A stretch of DNA of 38,117 bases from NCBI GenBank assembly GCA_029012125.1, contig JAQXLM010000177.1, positions 1-38,117 of the forward strand, given 5' to 3'. The notes under the pieces were generated by a model that did no database searches, was not told the DNA's origin, and saw nothing but the letters and a program-made list of their open reading frames with translations. This DNA comes from Eubacteriaceae bacterium (GTDB taxonomy: Bacteria > Bacillota > Clostridia > Peptostreptococcales > Anaerovoracaceae). Within the stretch, counting starts at the first letter, position 1. Every line of letters starts with the position of its first letter. The translations under genes were made by a program, and so were the position numbers. Positions 1-8,335 of the stretch are shown here, in pieces.

Positions 1-285
1 AAATCACTTAAACTACAGGTTGCAAAAGAAGCTGCAAGGTTAGAAAACAGGGGCCTTGAGCATATCATTGCAAAAAAGTACAATATCAAACCCTGGACAG
101 TAATCAAATGGAGAGATCACTTTCTGGAAGTTGGAGAAGACGATGCTTTTAAGAGAGGATACTCAAAAGGAATCAAGAAATCTAATAGAGAACTGGAGCT
201 TGAAAAAGAAAATGCAGCTCTGCGCGAGGAGGTCGAAATACTAAAAAAAGCAGCGACCTTCCTTGCAAATGTAAAGCGAGATTAA
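1..285 (+). CDS. IS3-family transposase OrfA, 5' end cut by window
   Basis: Reading frame 1 is open from the first base to a TAA at 283-285, giving 94 residues with no start codon in the window. The first half has the shape of a helix-turn-helix DNA-binding domain (LEHIIAKKYNIKPWTVIKW, about residues 20-38). The second half is a charged heptad-rich coiled coil (ELEKENAALREEVEILKKA) typical of the leucine zipper in IS3/IS150-type OrfA. OrfA recognises the element ends and normally supplies the N-terminus of an OrfAB fusion made by -1 frameshifting. The remains of OrfB follow at once in another frame. The piece looks intact as far as it goes, but its partner is broken, so the element is probably dead. 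Family assignment is from motif pattern. Confidence 0.75.
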   Translation, partial: KSLKLQVAKEAARLENRGLEHIIAKKYNIKPWTVIKWRDHFLEVGEDDAFKRGYSKGIKKSNRELELEKENAALREEVEILKKAATFLANVKRD

Positions 286-685
286 AGTTTCTGTTTATGT
301 GTGAGCATAGTCATGAACACACCATAGCAAGGATGTGCATGGTTTTCAAAGGCAAGCAGAAAGTATATTTGCATTACAGACTCCAATCATGATGAAGAAA
401 TTGCAGATAACATTATTGATCGTGATTTTTGGGCATCAGCTCCGGGAGAAAAAATGCTGAGCGATACAACTGCAATTGACACAGCTCAGGGCAAGTTATA
501 CGTTGCCGGTATATTTGATTTATATGGAGACATGCCTGTAGGAATGGCGATTGCTGGGACAATGCGCCATGGAAAGCTTTTGGGGAAAAATGAAATCCAA
601 ATGGCTTTCACACAGGTATCAAACAATTGACGAGGTAAAAAGAGATGTATATGACTTCTGCAGAATACTATCAGCAGGGGCAATA
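273..685 (+). pseudogene. IS3-family transposase OrfB remnant (frameshifted, internally deleted)
   Basis: Three pieces of an IS3 DDE integrase can be read in order but in different frames. Frame 3 (about 273-392) gives an OrfB-like N-terminus with HEHTIARMCMVFK and then a stop. Frame 1 (385-630) gives DRDFWASAPGEKMLSDTTAI followed by LYVAGIFDLYGDMPVGMAI, which is the region of the first catalytic aspartate. A last piece around 620-683 gives IDEVKRDVYD and, in a further frame, MTSAEYYQQGQ and a stop, which looks like the extreme C-terminus. The segment that should hold the second aspartate and the glutamate is missing. At least two frame changes and one large deletion mean no active transposase can be made. 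Confidence 0.72.
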
Positions 686-722
686 AAGATGTTTTCAACT
701 CTACTTTTTTGAGGGCACGTCA

Positions 723-1125
723 ACGTGCCGCATTTTGTGAAATATGTATCCGAAAACGGCATGTTTTGCCGCAAAATCCAAGTTAAAACATCAAATGCGC
801 CATCTTCCGGATTCGTAAATAATATCTTACGAAATCCCCAAATCAGAACTGGAATTACTTACAATATGATATGGCGCAAGCTTCACGGTTTTAATGAAGT
901 TGCGGCGTATTTACATATTTTGCCTGTAAAATAATGTAATCCGATTACTACGCCAGAAGACTTCGGAGTGATCCCTGGTCGTCACAGGATAGTTCCCGAC
1001 AGCAACGTGGCGCAATTCAGTTTTATCCAACATGAATGCGGCAAAATGTGGCGCAATTCGGCTGTTTCCAACATGAATGCGGCGTTACGTGGCACAATTC
1101 AGCTTTTTCCCATATTAATGCGGCA
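723..1125. repeat. Iterated 41-bp-period repeats, probable IS21-type element end
   Basis: Three clear units of 39 bp start at 1005, 1046 and 1087, exactly 41 bp apart with 2-bp spacers. Each begins like ACGTGGCGCAATTC and ends like ATGAATGCGGCA. More degenerate copies start at 869 (ATATGGCGCAAG ... GCGGCG) and at 723 and 764, the last two also 41 bp apart. Multiple short direct repeats at the ends, serving as transposase sites, are a known feature of IS21-family elements, but no IstA or IstB frame remains here. Small open frames across this stretch (725-934 and 968-1282) look like chance translations. The rest, about 908-1004, shows nothing I recognise. The whole reads as a boundary scar of decayed elements next to the IS3 remnant. 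Confidence 0.6.
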
Positions 1126-1136
1126 CTACGGTTTTA

Positions 1137-1162
1137 GAGCCGCAGACACAGGTCTGCGGCTC
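1137..1162 (-). terminator. Hairpin downstream of htpG
   Basis: A perfect 11-bp stem (GAGCCGCAGAC at 1137-1147 with GTCTGCGGCTC at 1152-1162) around a 4-nt loop lies 37-62 bp past the htpG stop. The stem is strong. The T-tract is poor on either strand (TAAAACC on the minus side), so termination is inferred from position and stem strength. Confidence 0.55.
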
Positions 1163-1198
1163 AGTATAATCCTTTTCAAATCCCAATATTCCCTTGTT

Positions 1199-3097
1199 TT
1201 ACATAAGTTTGCATACAAGCTCACTCAGTCTTGCAGGGTTATCCACAGACAGTCCGGAAATGATCTTTGCCAGATCGTATAATACTTCTGTGTATTCCCT
1301 CAGTTTTTCTTGGTCTGATGCAATTTCTTTCAATCTGGAAGCAATCTGATGTGAGGAGTTTATTTCCATAACCAGATCTGCTTTTACTTTTTCACCTATA
1401 GGCATTGCGTTAAGGGTTTTCTCCATTTCGATGGAAATATCTCCTTCATTAGTAAGGCATACAGGATAGTTAGCTAAGGTATTTGTAAATCTTACTCCTT
1501 TGACCTTTTCCCCTAAGGTTTCCTTCATGATATCCAGCATGTTCTTAGCTTCTTCATTTTCTTTCTTGATGGCTTCCTTTTCCTCTTCTGTTGAAAGGTC
1601 AAACTCGGAAGCATTTATGTTCATAAACGACTTTCCGTCGTACTCTGCCAGAATCTGAGCCACAAACTCGTCAACATTTTCTGTCATGTAAAGGACTTCG
1701 TAACCCTTCGCCTTTGCTGCCTCTGCCTGAGGAAGAGCCTTAATCTTGTCAACAGTCTCTCCGCAAGCATAGTATATGTGCTCCTGGCCTTCCTTCATTC
1801 TTTCAACATACTCTTTAAGAGTTACAGGCTTTTCATCATCCTCAGATGAACTGTAAATCAGAAGATCCTGCAGCTTGTCTTTGTCCATGCCGTAGCTGTT
1901 GTAGATTCCGAACTTAAACTGAACGCCAAATGATTTAAAGAACTCTGCGTACTTTTCTCTGTCCTCTGACTGAAGCTTAATCAGAGCAGCTATGATTTTC
2001 TTTTCAATATTCTTTGCTATCAGCTTCAGTTGTCTGTCATGCTGAAGCAGTTCTCTTGAAATGTTTAGTGAAAGATCTGCACTGTCCACAACTCCGGAAA
2101 CAAAGCTCAGATACTCAGGAAGAAGATCCTCACATTTTTCCATAATCATTACTCCATTGGTGTACAGAGCCAGACCTCTCTTAAAGTCTTTGTTCATGTA
2201 ATCAAATGGGGCTTTTGACGGAACATACATCAGTGCGTCGTATGTAATCTGACCCTCAACTCTTGTATGGATGTGGCATAGAGGATCGTTGAAATCAAAG
2301 AATTTTTCCTTATAATAAGCATTGTAATCCTCATCGGTCAGATCCCCCTTAGCCTTTTTCCAGATAGGAACCATGCTGTTGAGAGTTCTTGTCTCTACAA
2401 CAGTTTCATATTCAGGCTCTGCATCACTGTCTGCATCATCGCCCTTGTCTACGGGTTTAGTAGTTTCAAAATCCATAAGGATTGCATATGTGATATAGTC
2501 TGAGTATTTCTTTACAAGGCTTGATATTCTGTACTGGTTCAGGAAGTCGTCGTATTTTTCCTCCTCACTGTCCTCTTTGATGTGAAGAATAACATCTGTA
2601 CCGTGGCTGTCCTTCTCTGTCTTTTCTACCGTATATCCGTCAGCACCGTCTGAGCTCCAGATATATGCTTCGTCTGAACCGTGTTTTTTTGAAATGACCT
2701 CTACATGATCACTTACCATAAATGCAGAGTAGAATCCTACTCCGAACTGTCCGATGATGTCTATGTCATCCTTGCTTTCATTTTCGTTCTTAAAATCAAA
2801 GGAACCGCTCTTTGCAATTGTACCAAGGTTTGTTTCCAGTTCATCCTTGTCCATTCCTATACCGTTATCTGATATGGTCAGGAGTCTTGCATCCTTATCA
2901 ACAGCGATTGTAATTTTGAAGTCATCTCTTGTAAGACCTGTCTTCTGTTCACTTAGTTCCTTATAATACAGCTTGTCGATGGCATCACTTGCGTTAGATA
3001 TGATCTCTCTTAAAAAAATCTCCTTGTGCGTATAAATTGAGTTTATCATCATGTCCAGCAGTTTCTTGGATTCGGCTTTAAACTCTTTCTTACTCAT
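1199..3097 (-). CDS. htpG: Hsp90-family molecular chaperone HtpG
   Basis: Bacterial Hsp90, a cytosolic homodimeric ATP-driven chaperone; 632 residues, normal for the family. The N-terminal GHKL ATPase is complete: EIISNASDAIDKL with the Mg-binding asparagine near residue 35, DNGIGM at 77-82, the lid region near GTIAKSGS, and GQFGVGF at 116-122. The middle domain carries NISRELLQHDRQLK, which holds the catalytic-loop arginine that reaches the ATP site. The C-terminal dimerisation domain follows, with no MEEVD tail, as expected in bacteria. The start is supported by AGAGGGG 5-6 nt upstream. The gene is monocistronic and divergent from gdhA. Its promoter contains a CIRCE operator, so HrcA control is inferred; Bacillus subtilis htpG lacks this. 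Confidence 0.97.
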   Translation of the reverse strand: MSKKEFKAESKKLLDMMINSIYTHKEIFLREIISNASDAIDKLYYKELSEQKTGLTRDDFKITIAVDKDARLLTISDNGIGMDKDELETNLGTIAKSGSFDFKNENESKDDIDIIGQFGVGFYSAFMVSDHVEVISKKHGSDEAYIWSSDGADGYTVEKTEKDSHGTDVILHIKEDSEEEKYDDFLNQYRISSLVKKYSDYITYAILMDFETTKPVDKGDDADSDAEPEYETVVETRTLNSMVPIWKKAKGDLTDEDYNAYYKEKFFDFNDPLCHIHTRVEGQITYDALMYVPSKAPFDYMNKDFKRGLALYTNGVMIMEKCEDLLPEYLSFVSGVVDSADLSLNISRELLQHDRQLKLIAKNIEKKIIAALIKLQSEDREKYAEFFKSFGVQFKFGIYNSYGMDKDKLQDLLIYSSSEDDEKPVTLKEYVERMKEGQEHIYYACGETVDKIKALPQAEAAKAKGYEVLYMTENVDEFVAQILAEYDGKSFMNINASEFDLSTEEEKEAIKKENEEAKNMLDIMKETLGEKVKGVRFTNTLANYPVCLTNEGDISIEMEKTLNAMPIGEKVKADLVMEINSSHQIASRLKEIASDQEKLREYTEVLYDLAKIISGLSVDNPARLSELVCKLM

Positions 3098-3133
3098 GTT
3101 TTTCCCCTCTCTTTCCTTTTACGTACAATGAGA

Positions 3134-3161
3134 ATTATATCACTTTTGTTAGCACTGTCAA
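3134..3161 (-). promoter_or_regulatory. htpG promoter, consensus sigma-A type
   Basis: On the minus strand TTGACA (3161-3156) and TATAAT (3139-3134) are both perfect consensus hexamers separated by 16 bp. The -35 box lies partly inside the CIRCE operator, so bound HrcA would block RNA polymerase. Confidence 0.85.
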
Positions 3162-3175
3162 TAGGTGAGTGCTAA
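3149..3175. promoter_or_regulatory. CIRCE operator (HrcA binding site) upstream of htpG
   Basis: The inverted repeat TTAGCACTG - 9 nt - GAGTGCTAA matches the CIRCE consensus TTAGCACTC-N9-GAGTGCTAA with one mismatch, the last base of the left arm. It overlaps the -35 box of the htpG promoter. CIRCE is bound by the heat-shock repressor HrcA, classically at groE and dnaK operons. Confidence 0.9.
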
Positions 3176-3278
3176 CTTTTTTATCTTAATTTTTTTCTCT
3201 CAAAAAAGGGCTTTTTTTAATTATTTTTATCAAAAATCTTTACTACTTTTGGTCAAAAAAATGTCTCTGTTTTATGTG

Positions 3279-3307
3279 TTGACTATAAAATAACAAAGTG
3301 TTATATT
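3279..3307 (+). promoter_or_regulatory. gdhA promoter, sigma-A type
   Basis: TTGACT (3279-3284), a 17-bp spacer, and TATATT (3302-3307) give a near-consensus promoter. The implied transcript starts near 3314, with a leader of about 40 nt and the ribosome site AGGAGAG just before the gdhA ATG. Confidence 0.75.
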
Positions 3308-3354
3308 GATTTTAGATAATAATTCCATTAGTAGTTTAAGAGGAGAGAAGTAAA

Positions 3355-4701
3355 ATGGGCAAATTAGTTGAGCAATACATTGCTATTGCAGAAAAGAAAA
3401 ACCCTGGTGAACCAGAGTTTTTACAGACAGTTGAAGAAGTACTTACATCTATTGAACCGGTTCTTGAGGCACATCCTGAATATGTTGAAGCAGGACTTGT
3501 TGAAAGACTAATTGAGCCTGAAAGAGGAATCAGTTTCAGAGTTCCTTGGGTTGATGACAACGGTAAGGTTCAGGTTAACAGAGGTTATAGATATGAGTTT
3601 AACAGTGCAATCGGACCTTACAAAGGTGGTTTAAGATTTGCACCTAACGTATATCCCGGAATCATCAAGTTCTTAGGCTTTGAACAGATTTTCAAGAACA
3701 GCTTGACAGGTCTTCCTATCGGAGGAGGAAAAGGTGGAGCTGACTTTGATCCTAACGGAAAATCAGATGCTGAAGTAATGAGATTCTGCCAGGCTTTCAT
3801 GAGCGAATTATTCAGACATATCGGACCACACACAGACGTTCCTGCAGGTGACCTTGGTGTTGGTGCCAGAGAAATCGGTTACTTATTCGGACAGTACAAG
3901 AAGTTAACTAACAGATATGAAGGCGTTTTAACAGGAAAAGGAATCCCTTACGGTGGATTACACGGCAGAACTGAAGCTACAGGCTACGGTATCGTATTCT
4001 TCGCAAGAGAAATGCTGAAAGCTAACGGCGAAGATCTTGCAGGCAAGACTGTTGTTGTTTCCGGTTTCGGTAACGTTACATGGGGAACAGTTCAGAAGCT
4101 GAACGAATTAGGAGCTAAGGTAGTTACTATCTCCGGACCTGACGGATACATCTACGATCCGGACGGAGTTACTTCCGGTGAAAAGGAAGACTACTTACTT
4201 GAGTTAAGAGGATCCGGCAAGAACATCTGTGCACCTTACGCAGACAAGTTCCCAGGCGCTACTTTCTATCCAGGCGAAAAGCCTTGGGGAGTTAAGGCTG
4301 ACCTTTACATTCCGTGTGCTACTCAGAACGAAATCCACATGGCAGATGCTGAAGCTATGGTTGCTAACGGATGTAAGTTCCTTTGCGAAGGTTCCAACAT
4401 GCCTACAACTAATGAAGCTATCAAGTTCTTACAGGAAAACGGCGTAATCGTAGGACCTTCCAAGGCTGCTAATGCAGGTGGTGTAGCTTGCTCATGTATC
4501 GAAATGGGACAGAACGCAGGTCACACTGTATTCTCACCTGAACAGGTTTACGAACAGTTAGAAACTATCATGGTTAACATTCATAAGAACGCTGCTGAAG
4601 CTTCCGAAAGATACGGTCTAGGATATGACCTGGTTAAGGGTGCTAACATCGCAGGATTTGAAAAAGTTGCTCAGGCTATGATGGCTCAGGGTATTGTATA
4701 A
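3355..4701 (+). CDS. gdhA: Glutamate dehydrogenase (hexameric class)
   Basis: Interconverts glutamate and 2-oxoglutarate plus ammonia with a nicotinamide cofactor. The 448 residues fit the small hexameric class. Substrate-site signatures are intact: GPYKGGLRF (Lys90), PIGGGKGG with the catalytic lysine at 126, and PAGDLGVGAREIG with Asp166. The Rossmann domain has VVSGFGNVTWG. The stretch TISGPDGYIYDPDG closely resembles the NAD-linked Clostridium symbiosum enzyme, so NAD use in amino-acid fermentation is plausible, though cofactor cannot be settled by eye. Codon choice differs from neighbours: arginine appears to be nearly always AGA, with GAA, GGT, AAC and GCT favoured, a sign of very high expression. 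It has its own strong promoter and terminator. Confidence 0.96.
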   Translation: MGKLVEQYIAIAEKKNPGEPEFLQTVEEVLTSIEPVLEAHPEYVEAGLVERLIEPERGISFRVPWVDDNGKVQVNRGYRYEFNSAIGPYKGGLRFAPNVYPGIIKFLGFEQIFKNSLTGLPIGGGKGGADFDPNGKSDAEVMRFCQAFMSELFRHIGPHTDVPAGDLGVGAREIGYLFGQYKKLTNRYEGVLTGKGIPYGGLHGRTEATGYGIVFFAREMLKANGEDLAGKTVVVSGFGNVTWGTVQKLNELGAKVVTISGPDGYIYDPDGVTSGEKEDYLLELRGSGKNICAPYADKFPGATFYPGEKPWGVKADLYIPCATQNEIHMADAEAMVANGCKFLCEGSNMPTTNEAIKFLQENGVIVGPSKAANAGGVACSCIEMGQNAGHTVFSPEQVYEQLETIMVNIHKNAAEASERYGLGYDLVKGANIAGFEKVAQAMMAQGIV

Positions 4702-4729
4702 TCCACAATACTGATTCTCAACAAATAAA

Positions 4730-4778
4730 GGGCTGCCGCACTAACGGTGTTAAACCGCCGGTGCAGCGCCCTTTTTCT
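4730..4778 (+). terminator. gdhA Rho-independent terminator
   Basis: GGGC...GCAC pairs with GTGC...GCCC, with an internal loop and a smaller CGGT/ACCG helix at the tip. CTTTTTCTT follows from 4771. It sits about 30 bp past the gdhA stop and just before the convergent end of addA. Confidence 0.75.
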
Positions 4779-4806
4779 TAGCAGATTTTCAGACATTTCT
4801 GCATAT

Positions 4807-7800
4807 TTACATTTCTACGGTCCTTCCCCCGTCCACAAGATACAGGTAAGCCTCCTTAACCTTCTTGTCTTTGCCTTTTTCGATGGCCTGACAGTATATT
4901 TCCAGTTGTCGCCGGTAAGCGTCTTTCAGGCGTTTTGCCTCCTCTTCAAAAGGCTTCCCGGGATCAATTCTGTTAGTCTTGTAATCTACCAGTACATATT
5001 CTCCGTCTTCCTCAAACATGCAGTCTATTACTCCCTGAACCAGAACCTGCTTCCCCTCATGCTCCATTTTAATAACAAAAGGTTTTTCCTTCTCCAGAGT
5101 GCCCTTTTCAGCTGCGACGGCACACCGTCTGCCCAGGTCTGTCTCAAAGAAGTGGGCCACATTATCCGGTCTCACAGTATCAAGCTCCTCTTCGGTTATA
5201 ATACATGCCTCCACCATTTGCCGGCATGCTTCACGGATGTATTCGATTCCGGAAGTGCAGGCCTTTTCAAAATCCAGATATTCCATTATTGCATGGTATA
5301 TTGTACCTTTTTCTGCCGCTGAAACGGATTTACCCTGAGACAGGAATTCCGGAGTCTTCAATGGAGTTTCGAAGAATTCATGCTTTGATGCACTGCTGTT
5401 AATCTCAGACACAGAGTATTTCTGTTTCATGTTAACCTCATCTTTGAAAGGATACTCGAATTCCAGGCGTCTCTGTATTTCCTCCGACACTTCCCCGGAA
5501 GGAGCCTTTTTGAACACATTATACAGGCTTCCTCCCTGCCTTTCATCTGCCTCCTCCGGAAGCTCAAGATTCTTGGCATCTATCAGCGTTCTGTTTCTGA
5601 GATAGCCTATCATATCCAGATATGTGCTGTCATTTCTCAGCAAACCTTCACTGTCCTCCAGCTTATCACCCGGTTTCCTGCAGGTTCCTACCAGATACAG
5701 AACATCCTTTGCTCTGGTCATGGCAACGTACAGTACTCGCTTCTGCTCGTCCACCTCTTCTCTGTGTACCCTGTCAGCTATCAGCTGCTGCATCAAAGTT
5801 TTTTTGTACCAGCCCGCCTTTCGATTTACCAGTGTAAGTCCCAGGCCGATATCCTTGTGCAGCGATACTCCGGTTCCGTTGCCGGAATACCTTAGCATTC
5901 GTCCCATTCCGCATACTATTACCATTGGGAACTCCAGACCCTTGCTCTTATGAATGGTCATAATTCTCACCAGATCGTCCTGTTCGCCAAGAAGCTTGAC
6001 CTGCCCCACTGATACTCCCTTTTCCTTAATGGTATCAATGTATCTTACAAAGCTGTAAAGAGAAACCTGTCTGTCATAGGAGTAGTTTTCCGCCTTATCT
6101 ATCAAAGTTCTCAGATTTGCCTGGCGCTGTACCCCTCCCGGCATCGCACCCATTTTCATGTAGTATTCCGTATCTATCAGAAGCTTCCACAGAAATCTGC
6201 CCAGAGGCATGGTTGTGGACATTTCCTTCCAATTCTTCAGCTCTGACATGGCTTTAGCGCACTTTTCCCTTAGATCAGCGTGGCTGCCGCCTTCACCATA
6301 GGCCTTAAAGGCACTGTAAAATGAGCCGTTTTTGTGCTCTGCCCTGATTCGGGCAAGCTCCTCAGATGAAAAATCAAATATCTCCGAATGAAGAACACTT
6401 ATCAGAGGTACATCCTGCATTTTGTTGTCGATGACAGAAAGAAGGTTAAGGAAGACATTGATTTCCATGGTATCAAAATACCCATCGCTGTCATCAATAT
6501 ATGAGTCAATTCCGTTCTCCTTAAGCACGTTATAGAAGATGGCTGCGTAGTTTTTCACCGCACGCATGAGGATTACGATATCACGCTGCTCGAGGGGTCT
6601 CACAACGTTATTTTTCGTATCAAAGAATGGCTTTCCGATATGCTCATTTATAATATCGCATACCTTTAACGCCTCCATTTCAACCGAATTCAGTTCCTGC
6701 AGTTCCTCATCGGCCTCTTCCATGTCTGTTCTGTCTATAATAACCGTTTTCAAAGGATAAGAATACTCTCCCTCATATGGTATGCCCGGATATAACCTGG
6801 CGTTATTATCGTATCCCGGCATAATGTCTTCAAAAATCTCATTGATTCCGGAAATCAGCACCGGTTTGCTTCGGAAGTTCTGATTAAGGTCTATTTTCTT
6901 AGACTTGCTGTCATCACCGTACTCTGCATACTTTCTCATAAATATTTCAGGTTCTGCCAAACGGAACTTGTATATGCTCTGCTTCACATCCCCAACCATG
7001 AACAGGTTATCTTCTCTTTTTACCTTTGATATTATTTCCTCCTGAAGTATGTTGGTATCCTGATATTCGTCTATGAAGATGTATCTGAATTTTTCTCTGT
7101 AATAGCTGCACACCGCCTCATCTTCCAGAATGGAAAGGGCCAGGTGCTCGATGTCGTTAAAATCCACCAGGTTTTTTTCGGTCTTCGCCGCCTTGAAAAT
7201 ACGGTCAAATTCCACCAGCATTTTCTTAAGTGCCCTTGCTGCCCTTGCAGTGCTGTTCATATCACTTATATGTTCCTCCGGAGACTGGGCAAACACGGTT
7301 TTCTTTAAATCGTCCATAAAGGTTTTTGCCTTCTGGCTGATGGCTGAAACCATCTGTTTACAAGCCTCATAGACTTCCTTCTCCTCCTTTTTCGGAGACA
7401 GTCTGGCAAAAGAGAATCCGTCTATGGTATCCCTGAGTGCAAATGGATTTTGCTCGTCGTTATACGCTGCCATTCCGTTACGAAGAACTGCAAGTTCTTC
7501 TGTATTCACCTTCTCAGCCAATCTTTCCAGTCCGTTATCAGCTAAAGCATCTCTCCTGTCCTCCACCAGCTCTAGGATCTTTTCATAACGGAACATAACA
7601 TACTCATTTATGTTTTTCATGAAAGCTGAGCCCAAAAAATTGTCCGGATTAATTTCCAGCTCCTCAAGTCTTCCCTCCAGCCAATCCATTGGATAAGGCA
7701 TAGCCTGAAGTGAATTATATGTGCTCTCTATTATTTCACGGAGCCTTTTCTGGTTTCTTCCTGTTCCGTACCAGTCCAGAAGAAGATAGAAGTCTTCATC

Positions 7801-8244
7801 CTTCCTTTCGAAACAGCTTTCCATCAGCAGATCCATGGCATCTTCCTTCAGGATTGTTCTCTGGGAATCATCACATATTGAAAAATTAGGCTCTATGTTC
7901 TTCCTGAAGAAAAAGGTTCGGATTACATCCAGTGCAAAAGAGTGGAAAGTGCTGATATTGGCTCTGCCCAGCAGGTTAAGCTGTTCCTTCAGTTTTCGGC
8001 TCTTTTCCGGGTTCTGCTCCATTTCCTTGTATATTGCTTTTCTGATTTTTTCCTTCATTTCCGCAGCGGCTGCATCAGTGAATGTTACCATAAGCATTCT
8101 GTCAAGAGGAACGCCCTCCTCTATTATCAGTCTTTTTATACGCTCAACTAAAACGGCAGTCTTACCCGAGCCTGCCGCTGCTGCCACCAGAATATTGGAA
8201 TTACGTGATTCTATTGCATCTTTTTGTTTGTCAGTCCATTCCAT
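4807..8244 (-). CDS. addA: ATP-dependent helicase/nuclease subunit A (AddA/RexA)
   Basis: AddA is the UvrD-like 3'-5' helicase plus nuclease of the AddAB complex, which resects double-strand breaks for RecA. Visible motifs in order: Walker A AAAAGSGKTAVL near residues 21-32, Walker B FIDEYQDTN, GDVKQSIYKFR, IHKSKGLEFP, and RVLYVAMTRAKD. The C-terminal RecB-like nuclease has GTIYHAIMEYLDFE and VLVDYKTNRI. Length is about 1145 residues, normal. I chose the ATG at 8244 because AGAGGT lies 6 nt before it; an ATG 15 nt upstream (8259) would leave almost no spacing from its own GAGGT. The usual partner addB is not adjacent, unlike the common addB-addA operon. Confidence 0.95.
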   Translation of the reverse strand: MEWTDKQKDAIESRNSNILVAAAAGSGKTAVLVERIKRLIIEEGVPLDRMLMVTFTDAAAAEMKEKIRKAIYKEMEQNPEKSRKLKEQLNLLGRANISTFHSFALDVIRTFFFRKNIEPNFSICDDSQRTILKEDAMDLLMESCFERKDEDFYLLLDWYGTGRNQKRLREIIESTYNSLQAMPYPMDWLEGRLEELEINPDNFLGSAFMKNINEYVMFRYEKILELVEDRRDALADNGLERLAEKVNTEELAVLRNGMAAYNDEQNPFALRDTIDGFSFARLSPKKEEKEVYEACKQMVSAISQKAKTFMDDLKKTVFAQSPEEHISDMNSTARAARALKKMLVEFDRIFKAAKTEKNLVDFNDIEHLALSILEDEAVCSYYREKFRYIFIDEYQDTNILQEEIISKVKREDNLFMVGDVKQSIYKFRLAEPEIFMRKYAEYGDDSKSKKIDLNQNFRSKPVLISGINEIFEDIMPGYDNNARLYPGIPYEGEYSYPLKTVIIDRTDMEEADEELQELNSVEMEALKVCDIINEHIGKPFFDTKNNVVRPLEQRDIVILMRAVKNYAAIFYNVLKENGIDSYIDDSDGYFDTMEINVFLNLLSVIDNKMQDVPLISVLHSEIFDFSSEELARIRAEHKNGSFYSAFKAYGEGGSHADLREKCAKAMSELKNWKEMSTTMPLGRFLWKLLIDTEYYMKMGAMPGGVQRQANLRTLIDKAENYSYDRQVSLYSFVRYIDTIKEKGVSVGQVKLLGEQDDLVRIMTIHKSKGLEFPMVIVCGMGRMLRYSGNGTGVSLHKDIGLGLTLVNRKAGWYKKTLMQQLIADRVHREEVDEQKRVLYVAMTRAKDVLYLVGTCRKPGDKLEDSEGLLRNDSTYLDMIGYLRNRTLIDAKNLELPEEADERQGGSLYNVFKKAPSGEVSEEIQRRLEFEYPFKDEVNMKQKYSVSEINSSASKHEFFETPLKTPEFLSQGKSVSAAEKGTIYHAIMEYLDFEKACTSGIEYIREACRQMVEACIITEEELDTVRPDNVAHFFETDLGRRCAVAAEKGTLEKEKPFVIKMEHEGKQVLVQGVIDCMFEEDGEYVLVDYKTNRIDPGKPFEEEAKRLKDAYRRQLEIYCQAIEKGKDKKVKEAYLYLVDGGRTVEM

Positions 8245-8275
8245 GGTTTTACCTCTCATACCTCTTTCAGTTGCC

Positions 8276-8306
8276 TTGATTATACCAAAAAATTTGGTAT
8301 AATGGA
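8276..8306. promoter_or_regulatory. Palindromic overlapping divergent promoters of addA and gpmI
   Basis: A perfect 11-bp inverted repeat (ATTATACCAAA at 8279-8289, TTTGGTATAAT at 8293-8303, 3-bp centre) places an extended -10 (TGGTATAAT) on each strand. For gpmI, TTGATT (8276-8281) lies 16 bp upstream of TATAAT (8298-8303). For addA, the minus-strand TATAAT (8284-8279) has only a weak -35, TTCCAT, 17 bp upstream. Each core promoter covers the other's -10. Confidence 0.7.
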
Positions 8307-8335
8307 ATTGAATAAAAAACTATAGGAGACAAAAT

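Noticed and set aside
1005-1125. CRISPR array
   Set aside because: Spacers would be 2 bp long and the repeats are diverged; no cas genes are present.
725-1282. Two small plus-strand proteins (frames 725-934 and 968-1282)
   Set aside because: They run through the repeat units and, in the second case, into the htpG end; no family-like pattern and no good ribosome site.
4747-5322. 191-residue plus-strand frame near the gdhA terminator
   Set aside because: It starts inside the terminator and lies antisense to the addA nuclease domain; composition is that of a reverse frame.
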